A DNA stretch of 64,000 bases from Rotaria sp. Silwood1. Its lineage: Eukaryota; Rotifera; Eurotatoria; Philodinida; Philodinidae. Positions 1 to 14,658 of this stretch are shown piece after piece. The notes beneath the pieces were generated by a model, which made no database searches, had not been told where the DNA came from, and was given only the letters and a program-made list of their open reading frames with translations. Each line of letters starts with the position of its first letter. Within the stretch, counting starts at the first letter, position 1. The translations under genes and the position numbers were made by a program. Location of the stretch: NCBI GenBank assembly GCA_905250075.1, contig CAJNOP010000357.1:63330-127329 (forward strand). The letters are read 5' to 3'.

Positions 1-1
1 A

Positions 2-228
2 TTGAGACTAGAAGAAATTTTTTGCTATGTATTTTCTATTTGAAATTATGAATGTTACAATCACTTTGAATTTTAACCTAATAATTTCATAGAAAATTTT
101 AATACTTAACAAATTGTTTCTATGAAGAAAATTTTTTGTATTAATATTATGCCAATGGTAAAAAATCCAGTGTTATGATTATAACTTCAAAAAGGAAGTG
201 TATAGGAAAATAATCCTTCTAGTCTCAA
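2..228. mobile_element. MITE-like element with 13-bp terminal inverted repeats
   Basis: TTGAGACTAGAAG at 2-14 is repeated as its exact reverse complement at 216-228, enclosing about 200 bp of AT-rich non-coding DNA. It lies in the last visible intron of DDX41. The left target duplication is off the window, so the family cannot be assigned. Confidence 0.6.
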
Positions 229-503
229 CAAGTCGTGAATGTGAAATATTACCAGAAGTAATTTTCTCGTTAGATAAATAATCATTTTATTGAAGCACTA
301 ATTGCTATATGACACATGATAATAAAATGAGTTTTATTCCTAAATCGAACTTTCATTGATTTATGAGATCAATTAGAATATCTTATAGATATTTTTGAAA
401 TTTTCTATTCATTATTATGTTTCTTCAAACTTATCATTTCTGTATTTAAGTAAATTTTCATAAGAATACAAAAACAAAAAAATAATGAATATCATAATCA
501 TAC

Positions 504-4175
<3,672 letters not shown>

Positions 4176-4414
4176 ATTTATTTATCTGAATTTTATAAAC
4201 AAATACAAAAGTTTATTTTTTTAATGAGATTTATTATTAATCTGGTTTTTTTTTTCCTATAGAAAAACATAAACAATATATCTAGTTTTTTTTTTTTTTT
4301 GCTTTATTTTAATCACATTTTCTTTTTTTTTGTGGTGTTAGATAATATTGTCTTTGTGAGAAATATGTTTTCGTATTTACAACAAAACACAAAAAGAAAA
4401 AAAATAGTAATAAT

Positions 4415-6134
4415 TCAAATCAAAAGTGTAACAAATTGTGGTTGATTATGAATATCTTTTCGACACATTGGACATGAACGATTTTTTAACATCCATTCAC
4501 CAATACATGATGAATGATATTCATGTGAACAAGCCAATATACTAACTTCTTGACCACTACGATATGATTCAAGACAAATTGAACATTCAGATATACTTTC
4601 ATTATTTGATAATGTTGGTGATGGTGATGGTGATAAACATATTGTTACTGATGATGTATTTGTTATTGTTGGTAAATTAATATTTAATTTTGGTTCTTCT
4701 TTAATAGTTACACTGTTTTTTGATGATTTATTAAGAACTCGTTGAATAACTGTTGCCTAATCGATTAAAAAAAAAAAACAAATTGAATTTTTTTTACAAA
4801 ATCGAATGATTATAAAAAAAAACCTACACTTGGTAATGTTTGTGCAGTACAAATACCATTTTGTAATAAATTTTGTTGAATTTCCCAGACAAATACAGTT
4901 GGATTATTTGTTTTAAGTTTAAGAATTTCATTACGAATATGAGCAGTTAAACGTGGACGTTTAGTTTTTTTGGACGGAATAGAACTTTTCGATGTTTGTG
5001 ATATCGTTTGATTTGGAATGGATGATGATGATGATGGAGCTAATGAAAAATTTATTGGTGGTATTATATTATAAAATGATGGATAAGAATTATTCGATGC
5101 CATTTGTGATACTCGAGAATTCATAGAAGATTTATCATTTATTGATATTTGTGAAGATGATGTAGTTATTGGATTATAAGATGGATACGAAGCTAAAATA
5201 AAAAAATAACAATTAAATATCGATAATATAGTCTCGATTCTGTCGGAACTCGAAGCTAACGCTTTTTTTCATTGAGAACGAGTTATGTAAAACCTGGATC
5301 GAATTTCTCATGACTCATATGTCCTAGACAGATATCAATAAGGTGATGTTGATCCCGACAATAACCAGGGCTAGGCCACAAAACAATCGATCCTACTCAT
5401 TTTTATTAGTAATATTTTTGTTCTTCTATGCTACACATTTATTCATTCTAATTAAATACTAAATCGTATTAACTCTATTTATTTATTTCAAAATCTAAAA
5501 ATTAGATCGCAAAAAATATATATATATATATATAATTATAATTAACATCTAAATTATTAATTATAACATACATGATGATCCTGAATAATTTTGATATGAA
5601 GCACTTTGTGTACGTATTAAAGATGTTCCATTATTCCAATTAAAAAATAATTCCGATGGATGATTTGTATAATTAAATGGAATATTTGAAGAAGAAGAAT
5701 GATTATTAGATATAGATGGTGAATACATTGAATTTGATGTTTGTAAAGTTGATTCAGCTATTAAAAAAAAATCAATAAATATTATATAATATATTTATCA
5801 ATATATTCATACTATGACGTCGATAAAAATTTGGATTTGTATTATTAAGATTTGGAATTGTATCAAAAGATGAATGATGATAATATTTATTTATTGATGG
5901 TATACCACCGGTTGTAAATAATGATGATTGATTATATGTTGAATAATTTGGTTTTTCCCAAGAATTATCATGACGATAATCATATGTCATTGTTGGATAT
6001 GAACGATTCACTGCATAGTTATTATAATCTAATAAGAAGACAAAAAAAACATAACCAAACATAATATAATATCTTTTAAACTTACCAATAGATTGAGGCA
6101 TTGTATTAACGATATTTTCTGTTACTGTCATCAT
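4415..6134 (-). CDS. Paired-RED-like helix-turn-helix fused to a RING-H2 finger
   Basis: Predicted 385-residue protein from exons 6086-6134, 5813-6028, 5572-5757, 4828-5192 and 4415-4756; all junctions stay in frame. Residues 1-230 are low-complexity Ser/Asn/Tyr-rich. Residues about 233-282 resemble the C-terminal (RED) half of a Pax paired domain: NPTVFVWEIQQNLL, then GIC, TLPS and VIQRVL align position for position with the Pax pattern NP-hydrophobic-FAWEI-RDRLL, G-V-C, P-S, I-x-R-V-L. The last exon carries CSIC, then ACSHEYHSSC and CPMC (330-370), a complete C3H2C3 RING-H2 of the RLIM/RNF111 kind, so an E3 ubiquitin ligase is likely. No PAI half and no homeobox are visible. Starts at tandem ATGs; the second is equally possible. 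DNA-targeted ubiquitination is inference only. Confidence 0.75.
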
Positions 6135-7118
6135 GATCTAAAACTATATATATATATACACAAAAAAAAAGCGATCATTATTCATTCATTAAAAAAAAAA
6201 AAAAGTAGACCCACTTCGTCACGACAACTGTATGTATGTGTGTGTGTATGCCTTCTTTCTATAGATGAAGAATAGACATTTGTTCGTTCTGAACGAACAA
6301 ATACAGGAGAATGAGAAAAAAAGAGAGATGCTCGACGTCTCGTCTTTCTCTTAATTATACAGTTTTGCTCTTTCGTTCTGTCAGCTTTTTTTTTCTCTTG
6401 TGGATTTTTTTTTTCTACAAAGCAATGGAAAATGGAACTATGCTATCTCATTTTCTATTCTTTGTGAATGGCGGTCGACATCCTCTCGTCTCCCGTCATT
6501 ATAAATATATACATACGGACACTCCTTTCTTTTCGTTCTGATGTCGGACTAGATGATAAGACAGATATATATATATAAGATGCATGACCACTACTGTCAA
6601 GCTAGTTGTAACTCACAAAAATGATAATTGATCACTCTCATATATAAGCTTCAATGGTTTACTTTCCTATCGGGAGGTTAAGAGAAGAAAAATGTGAGCA
6701 TCTGTCTATGGTATGACCCATTTCTTTTCACGCACCAATAAGAAAAAGAAAGAAAAAAAAAAAAAAATAATCTTGTCTATTACTTTTTTTTGAAACAAAA
6801 AAAAAAAACTGAATAGAAACAATAGACAGTAACCTAACATGGTAGAAGTGATAGTTAATTCTCTCAAAAAAAAAAAAGATACTTGTCTTACACAAACAAA
6901 AAAGAGAATATTGAATGTAAAATAAGGAAGACAAGACAAAATACAGAAAAGAATGTCTATATATATATAAATGTATTTTTTTTTTTTTGTTGAACATCGC
7001 AAAAAAAAATATATATACATAGACATAATATAAGATTTTACTGTTGTACACAATGAAATATATCTATCTAAATCAATAAATGATATAATACAATTAAATA
7101 TACATATATATATATATA
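6135..7118. other. Intergenic, low-complexity, no gene seen
   Basis: Separates the two RING genes. It holds T-rich and A-rich runs, a short GT-rich patch near 6233-6250 and (TA)n tracts near 6960 and 7100-7118. The open frames here are Phe/Lys-rich readings of homopolymers and are not supported as genes. The 3' UTR of the RING gene to the right and the promoter of the gene to the left presumably lie here. Confidence 0.5.
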
Positions 7119-8702
7119 TTAGCAAGTCGATAGAAAATTATCTCGACGACAAATAGGACATGATGAATTCATTGCAAACCAACGTGCAATACATTTTGAA
7201 TGATATTCATGTTGACATGGAAGTACACGAATATGTTGTCCATTTTTAAAATGTGACATACAAATAACACATGCTGTTTGTTTTGATAATATTGTTGATG
7301 TTATTATTGGTATTTTATAACGATAAGAAAAAAATTGTTGTATATCAACTTTATTAAAACGATTTGGATCAGATAATTTTTCTGCTAAATCTAATAATTG
7401 TTCATAATTTTCACGTTCACGATATGAACGCCATGGTTGTTGTTGAAATAAATGATAATGATGATGATGATGTTGTTGTTGTTGTTGTTGTTGTTGATGT
7501 AATTGTTCATCAGATGAACATGTTGATGTTGATTCAGTTGATGAATCCGAATGTGCTGGTGATATATTTCCTGTTCGTATAATTGTTTGTTGTTTATTAT
7601 CAAATAAAAAATTTGTTGTACGTAATGGACTAGAACTATTTAAACGTATATTTGTTTTTGAAGATTTTGATATAGTACCTTATTTAAAAAAAAACAAATA
7701 AATAATTTTTAGCACAAAAATTTTTTTATTTACTTTTTTGATTTGATGTTATTAATGAATTAGGAAATATAGATGAATGTTGTTGTTGTTCAGTTAATAA
7801 TGATGAATATTGATTAGATAAATTATGTTCATGATTAGGTATACTATTTGTTCGATGATATGTTGTTGGATGTAATAATGATGAAGGAATATTATTAAAA
7901 AATAATGATATATCATTTGTTGTTTGATGATTATTCCATGTTGATAATAAATTATCTTCTATTGGTTGTTGTTGTTGTTGTTGTTGATGAAAGAATAAAG
8001 ATCGACGTTTATTAGTTAAATGTGGTGGTTGATTTTCTAATTCAATCTTATTATTATTATTATTATTTGAATTTTCATATCGAGCTCGTTTATATGTCTA
8101 GAAATTAAAATAAAAATGAATTATTTTTTTTTTTTGTAATATACTCAAAAGTGTACAAGAATAATTTCGTAGAGAATTTTGGATTTTGAACATATTTTTA
8201 AAGTTGTACTCGTGAAAAAAATAATAAAATATAGATACTATAATAAATTTTTTAATTTGAAACAGGAAAATCAAACAATGATGTACTATTTTATCTATCG
8301 AAAACTTTTTCAACTATATATAATAAATTCTTATTAATTATCATTTTAACTTACAAATGGTTCCTGTTCATGAAGAAATTGATGTGTTGTAAAAGTGACT
8401 AGATCATCTTGTGCTGATCGTTTTCGAGTTCCTATTGTTGATGTTAAATTAAAATTTCTATCATAAATAAAATCTTGATTATTTGAATATAATTGTGTTG
8501 ATAAAGATTGTTCATTAGTCATTGAACAACGACGACGTTTATTTGATATAGTTACTGGTGTTGATAAATATTCAATTGATATAGGTATAAGTTGTTCATG
8601 ATTAGAATTTGTTCGATTATTTTCTTCATCAATATGATCATTATTAATTAAATTATTATTATTATATCGTCTTAAAGATGAATTATTTTCGTTTTCAGCC
8701 AT
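7119..8702 (-). CDS. RNF38/44: RNF38/RNF44-type RING-H2 E3 ubiquitin ligase
   Basis: A 423-residue protein from exons 8355-8702, 7734-8097 and 7119-7678. The C-terminal part reads ENYEQLLDLAEKL, then DIQQFFSYRY, then CVIC, RVLPCQHEYHSKC and CPICRRD (RING-H2 at 374-417). The spacing and the segment before the RING match the RNF38/RNF44 family (YE-LL-LAE-L, ADIEQLPSYRF). The N-terminal two thirds are low-complexity: Asn and Gln runs, an eight-Gln stretch next to poly-His encoded by CAA repeats near 7470-7500, and basic KRRR clusters that could serve nuclear import. The start is the first ATG of exon 1. The RING makes E3 activity likely; the substrate is unknown. The neighbour to the left also ends in a RING-H2 but lacks this family's pre-RING segment. 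Confidence 0.88.
7470..7500 (-). repeat. CAA trinucleotide repeat coding for poly-Gln
   Basis: Seen as GTT/TTG repeats on the plus strand inside the last exon of the RNF38/44-like gene, directly followed by CAT repeats coding for His. A second, shorter CAA run lies near 7965-7990 in exon 2. Confidence 0.75.
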
Positions 8703-9429
8703 AATTTTTCTTTTCTAAATTATCATCATTCTAAAAAATAGAGAAGAAAAAAAAAAAAAAAAAATCTTCAATACAAGGCAATAATCTATCAACATACATA
8801 TATACAATAGACGCCCTAACTTCACTCGTTTGTAAGCAAAAAAAAAAAGAAGAATGAGAAAAGAACGAATGTCTACTGATTCATGCGTACTCATATGTAG
8901 GCAACCAAAAAAAAAAAAAGGGAGCATAGGAGAATCGTGAGTGCATACTCTCGTCGCTACAACACCGACATACATACATATATGTGAATATATATAGAAA
9001 AAAAGAATGAGGGAAGAGAGAGAGAGAGATGAGGGTCAATAAAGATGATCGTTCTCGTTTTTTTTTTTTTGGGAAAAATAGGTCGTCTGAACAATGTTAA
9101 AAGTGAAAGAGAATAAATTACAATGATTATTAATCAAAAAAAAGATATATAATTAACTAATAGAAATGAACATAGGTCTGATTGATTAAATACCATTGAA
9201 TTCAATGACAAAAATTCTTATCTATCTATGATGTAATACAGTTTGTACATAATAAATGATCAAGACATTTACTTAAATTTTAAGGACAAAATGTAATATT
9301 CAATTGATTAAATCAAACTTCAAAAAGATATGATTAAAATCAATAGATAAAAAATAATAAATGAATGATGATCATACTATCAGTAATGAATTCTTATAGA
9401 CTAGACAATCTTACAAATAAATAATGGAG

Positions 9430-9535
9430 CTTTTACACTTTAGAATCTCAAATAATCAACTGTCTCGCCCTCACGCACACTTTCGTGCTTGTGTTGTGAC
9501 CAATCAGATATGTCTGGGGTCCTAAAGTGTAAAAG
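9430..9535. mobile_element. Small MITE with 14-bp TIRs
   Basis: CTTTTACACTTTAG at 9430-9443 is matched by its exact reverse complement at 9522-9535. The weaker outward match (GG on both arms, two bases off) suggests the true ends may lie a few bases further out. The interior is GC-richer than its surroundings. No target duplication is clear. Confidence 0.55.
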
Positions 9536-9574
9536 GACCTGATTGTCCCCCCCTCCGCAGTCAGAAATATTAGG

Positions 9575-9840
9575 AAAAATAATTTTTGAATTATGAAATC
9601 AAAAATTTGCATAGAAGTAAACTTCAATGAATATTAGTTTATTGTATAAATTTTAGACCGTTGTTCATTGTTTGTATCTTAAAATATACATCGTCTATAG
9701 TAATAAAATATCTAATACATCCTTCATATATTCGATGTTCTTATTTCCAGATAGAAATACTAAAAAAGATCTGAAACATTCACAATAAATAATGATACAT
9801 TTTTATATAAAATTTCAAATTGAAAGTTCATAAATTAGTT
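9575..9840. mobile_element. Decayed foldback relic
   Basis: Contains degraded versions of segments seen in the foldbacks at 53216-53836 and 55717-56272: a 'GCATAGA...CTTCAATGA..TAGTTTATTGT' arm and, inverted, 'GATCTGAAAC.TTCACAATAAA..A'. The arms no longer pair well and the termini are lost, so the limits are approximate. Confidence 0.4.
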
Positions 9841-10299
9841 TTTCTTGTTGTGATGAATTAGGGACTATAAAAATGTCGAGATTAATAGGCTAAAACTCTG
9901 AACTATTTTCAGGATATTCATAGTTCGTTAGAGTCTGTATAGTCTTAATTTATAAGCGCTTACTCATTTAGGAAACTTTCCTCGTAAATATTTCACCATA
10001 TATTCGAATGTTGAATCATTAACTATATAACGATAAATAGACAATAGTTTACATTCTATTTTTAATTATAATCTGAAACAAAAAAAAAAAAAGTATGTTT
10101 ACAATATTTATGGGAGATCTTCGAATTATCGAAGATTTGTTTGTTTTTTTTTAAACAAGTTTAATTTACAAAAAATCCTAAAAATTAAACATAACTAGAA
10201 GATAAACATTCGTTGATATAATATTGTTTTTTTTTTGTTGTCTCTGATTACCTACATACATATATGTATGATAGTAAACAGATAACGAGAATAGGAATT

Positions 10300-13200
10300 T
10301 TAAATATTAATATTAAATAATTGTTCAAATTGATGATGAAAATCTTCTTCATATATTGTCCATTCTTTTAATAAATGATCTAAATTTTGAAATATATTCT
10401 TTATATTTTTACTATTATTATAATCATTAGTCATATCAATATTTTGTATTAATAAATTAATATCATGTTGAATAGTATTTAATTTTTGCCATGTTTGTTC
10501 ATTATTAAATTGTAAATATGCACGTTTTAATGCATATAATGTTAATGATGAACATTCATTTAATAATGATATTAATATTGAAAGTTTTTTTTCAAATATA
10601 TTTTTATATGAATTTTTTATTGAAATTTTTTGTTTTTTATTTGTTAATTTAATATTATTAATAAATTGTTGTTGAATATATTCATCTGTTAATGGATGTT
10701 GATCAGATAAATAATCATGAACGAATTGAATACGTTCTTGAATTTTTATTGATAAAGATGATGTAAATTTTGTTTTTTTATTATGTTTGAATATTGATGA
10801 TTGTTGATGATCATGATCAGATTTGAGCTAAAAGAATAAAAAAATAATTATACTTCTGAATAGAGAATTATAGATTTTTTTTTTTTTTATAAACTTCTTT
10901 TAGTTTTATTAGTAAAAAATTACAATCGTAGATTACAAAGACATAAAATCTATTAGAGAACTTTTTTTTTACTATGTTATGATAAATACCTGCAAGCTAA
11001 AAAGAAAAAGAATAGATTCTTTTTTTTCATTATACGTAAATCTTCTTTTCGGAATAAATATTTGTAATATGTTCTGCTATTTTCAGCATTAATTTTGCCT
11101 TTCTATCGACTAACTAATCTTGAGATGATTTTGCGGAAGTTTGAAGAGAAAAAAAAGAAAAGAATGAATGTTTTTCATTCGTGTCACTAAATCATTTTCG
11201 ACAGCTTCCTAGAATGATCACTCGATTAATATAAAAATCTAAAAGAATTCTTTTATTCAATCTTTCTTTGAATAAACAAATCATATTCCAAGTTCATCAA
11301 GTATAATCAAAGGAATATTTAATCATAATATTAAACTATGTCTTTTTGACATTATAGAATTTTCTCATTAATATATTTAATTTGTAATTTGTCATAAAGC
11401 AAAAAAAAAGGGCTATAAAATTTCATGTCAAAAATATTTCATATATGACCTATTTCCGGTAAAGCAAAATATATTCATCCTTCATTTGACATTAATTCTT
11501 TTAACAGGGTTATTTATTAGTTTTTGAATTAGGTTTCTTTTTTTTTATAGTTTACTATTAATTAGAAAAAATAAATATTTTTCTAAACATATGAAAAAGA
11601 AAAAAAAAAGAATTTAAAAAGTTCAGAATAAAATACATTTCATCTATGATGAAATTTTAAATTGAATTTTTGAAACTCAATTTACTATTTAAAATTGATT
11701 TTAAACTTCTTATTCGATTATAAGAATATTTTTTTATTTGTACTCATTGACATTGCTAATTTTTTCAAGATATTTAGAGTAACTTGACATATGCATGCTT
11801 TTATAACTAACTATCCAAATATAGAGGTAGAAATATTTTATTTCCGTATAGAAAGCTTATATAATGATAGTACAATGTTATTTGATCATTCTTCAACAAA
11901 TATCATAAAAATAAAATGTTGATAAGAACTGTTTTTCTATGATATGTGACAATTATACCAATGGCTATAAAAATGACAAGTGCATATTTTTGGAAAATAA
12001 ATGGTGTCTGAAGTTTATTGAATCGATTTTATAATTGACGAAGAAATTCATTTTTCTATTTCGAACAATAAAAATCGCACCTTTCTATTCCTAATTTCTA
12101 TCAAAATGTTATTCAAAAACAAAAAATATTCACTTGTCCTTTNNNNNNNNNNTCATAGAAAAACAATTCTTATCAAACTTATATTATTATGATATTTGCT
12201 GAAGAATGATCAAATAACATTGTAGTATCACTGCATATATAAAGTTATATACACTTATATTAGGTATAGAAAAATGATTTACTTGAGAATTTTTTTGTAA
12301 ACGTGTTGAACAACGTAATGATGAATTATTATTTAAATCATAATTAAATGATTTTCTATAATATTGATATAATTTTGTTTGAAAACGTTCTAATATTGTT
12401 TGATTTGTATAATGTGTAATTAAAGGTTTAATTTTTATTATATTTAATAAATCTTGATAATATTCTTTATTTAATTTTTTAATTATATTCAAAAAAATTT
12501 TTTATTATTAATATATCATTTGATGATATATGATGATAATATGTATTTATATTAGACCATATTTTATCAATATATGAATCTATTATAGGTGTCATTGATA
12601 TTTGTCGATCCAGTAATATATATGATTTATTATATTGTTGTTGATGATGATTAATTAATGATTTTTTTGATATAGTTTTTAATGAATAAATATTTTCAAC
12701 TTGTTGATATTGATAAATATTTAAATTTAAATTATTTATATTAGTTGATTGTAAAATATTTTTACGTATCATTGACATAGATAAAAGAGCTTCAAGTTCT
12801 TGTTGAATAAGATGTATTTCATGTGCATAAACACCAGATTTTGTATGTTTATCTGATAATATATGATTAATATTTGGTGAAATATATTCCCATTTAGGTA
12901 AATTAATTTTAGATAAATATTCATTTGAAAATACATGATGTCGAGATGAAAACTTCTAAAATAGAAATTCAATTTATTATACTAATTGTTTTATATCAAT
13001 GATTCTTATATGTTGAAGAATACTTCGATTAGGGATGTACCAAGACTCTCGATCTCGGTCAATCTCAGCTGAAAAGCTTAAAGAAATATAATTTCGCCCG
13101 AGACAGAGTAGCATACTTATCTATGATAAAGAAATGATCGAGACCGGCACTACTCAATATCAAGGTTGAGGCTAGCCAAGACCGAGAGTCTCGATCTCGT

Positions 13201-14289
13201 TCATTCTCGGCCGAGACCGAGACCGAGACGGACCGGGACCGAGACTGAGTCGAGACCGGGCTCTCGGTCTCGGTACATCCCTAACTTCAATTATCTAAAA
13301 TTTTTATTATTTACGATCTAAAAATTACTATTTAATTTTATAAAGAAAATCTTTTAACTAATTAATCATTTTTAATTTATCATATAGACTCAAACTTTTT
13401 ATGCTTGAGACAGAAACTTATTACGAATTTGTTTTTTTAATGATTACTTTGATATCTATCAGAAAAATTGAGTTCTGAATTTCAACTTGAAATCTTTTTT
13501 TTTTTTTTTACCAAAAATTAGTTATTTCATTGTTCATAAGACATTCAAATCTCTACAATATTATACATAGTCTTGACTACAAATATGAATAAAGGATTCG
13601 GAAAAATATATTATCCTTATGTGTGATAATTATTTTACTATATTATAAATATAAATAATAAAATATTTTTGTAAATGTTTAGAAAAAGAAAAATCAGAAT
13701 ATTATCTTGATAGTGTGAATATTATTTATTAGTTTTCATCAAGGTTAAAGTGTAATCAATCTCGAAGAAAATGTTTCAGTTGTACTGCACAAGGACGAAA
13801 TTTTTCTATTATTAGAAATCAACAATGTTTCATTTTTTTTTCTTTTTTACTGAAAGTTAATGAATTTTAGGCTATGAAAAATTAAAAAGTAATGTATATT
13901 CTAAAAACTTTTGACAATAATCAATAGAAAACTATGAACATTAAAAAAAGTCAGTATAATAAGATTTCTTATGATTATATTCGAAATTAGCATTGTTGAT
14001 AACTTATTAAATTTTCGTGGGATTAGTTAAAAATAAAATCTATCATTACTTGATTGAAACTTCAAATGTAACTCAATAAGAACAAATTAGATTTCTTTAT
14101 TTTTGTATTTGAATTTCAATTAAATTATTTATGTATTGATAAATAATGAAAACTTACACGAGATATTTGACTAATATTTTTTGTTTTAATATTTAATGAA
14201 GATCGTTGTTTTAATTTTATTTTTGTTAATGATGGAATTTTATGATTATGAAATTTTGTTGAAAGATGTCGACGTTTTTTTATTTTCAT
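10300..14289 (-). CDS. Unrecognised Lys/Asn/Gln-rich protein, apparent frameshift
   Basis: Three exons: 14158-14289, 12283-12955 and 10300-10827, about 444 residues if one base is ignored. Exon 2 is 673 nt, one more than a multiple of three, and the frame breaks in a homopolymer (A7 on the plus strand at 12491-12497). Reading is otherwise open on both sides and joins exon 3 in phase (NSQ, then LKSDHDHQQ). The protein is basic at the N-terminus (MKIKKRRHL) and mostly helical-looking, with EIHLIQQELEALL and a C-terminal half suited to coiled coil. No catalytic motif, signal peptide or membrane segment seen, and I do not recognise a family. The introns are long: one holds a hAT MITE, the other an assembly gap at 12143-12152. 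The frameshift may be a sequencing indel or a real lesion. Confidence 0.6.
12143..12152. other. Assembly gap (10 N)
   Basis: Ten N within an intron of the Lys/Gln-rich gene. The flanks do not overlap each other. Confidence 0.95.
13030..13283. mobile_element. hAT-type MITE, second TAGGGATGTACC copy
   Basis: A 254-bp element starts TAGGGATGTACC and ends GGTACATCCCTA. The target duplication is ACTTCGAT (13022-13029) versus ACTTCAAT (13284-13291), one mismatch in 8. Like the copy at 1879-2114 its interior consists of CGAGAC/GTCTCG repeats. It lies in the first intron of the Lys/Gln-rich gene. Confidence 0.82.
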
Positions 14290-14658
14290 TATGTAATTTG
14301 AATATTTCTAATAAACGTTTTTATTGTTGTTTATAATATTTATTTGTCTTCTTATTATCATTTGTCAGTATTGAACATTTTATAATAGACAAAAAACAAC
14401 AACAACATCTATGATGTCTAAAACAAATTATGTCATTTTATTTTTTTTTTATCGATGAGGTCCATTATATGCAACATTATTAAGTTAATATTGGTTAATT
14501 TAATAAAACCAATCAGAAATAATCAAATGATAGATGGCGTTACAAATCGATTACAACAATATAAAAAACAAAAACATTTTATTTTTATATTTAATGCACA
14601 GAATTAAAAAAAAAATATATATATATATATAAAATAGTTCAATTATTTATAAGAATGT
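14290..14658. other. Short intergenic stretch
   Basis: AT-rich DNA between two minus-strand genes, with a (TA)n tract near 14615-14631. No gene or element seen; probably the promoter of the left gene and the 3' UTR of the right one. Confidence 0.45.

Larger units (their letters stand above)
8703..10299. other. Intergenic, with MITE remnants
   Basis: No gene seen. Holds A- and T-rich runs, a short AG microsatellite at about 9018-9030, the small inverted-repeat element at 9430-9535 and a decayed foldback relic at about 9575-9840. The promoter of the RNF38/44-like gene should lie just right of 8702. Confidence 0.5.

Noticed and set aside
6706-7125. Phe/Lys-rich overlapping open frames
   Set aside because: Products of T- and A-runs read in several registers; nothing protein-like.
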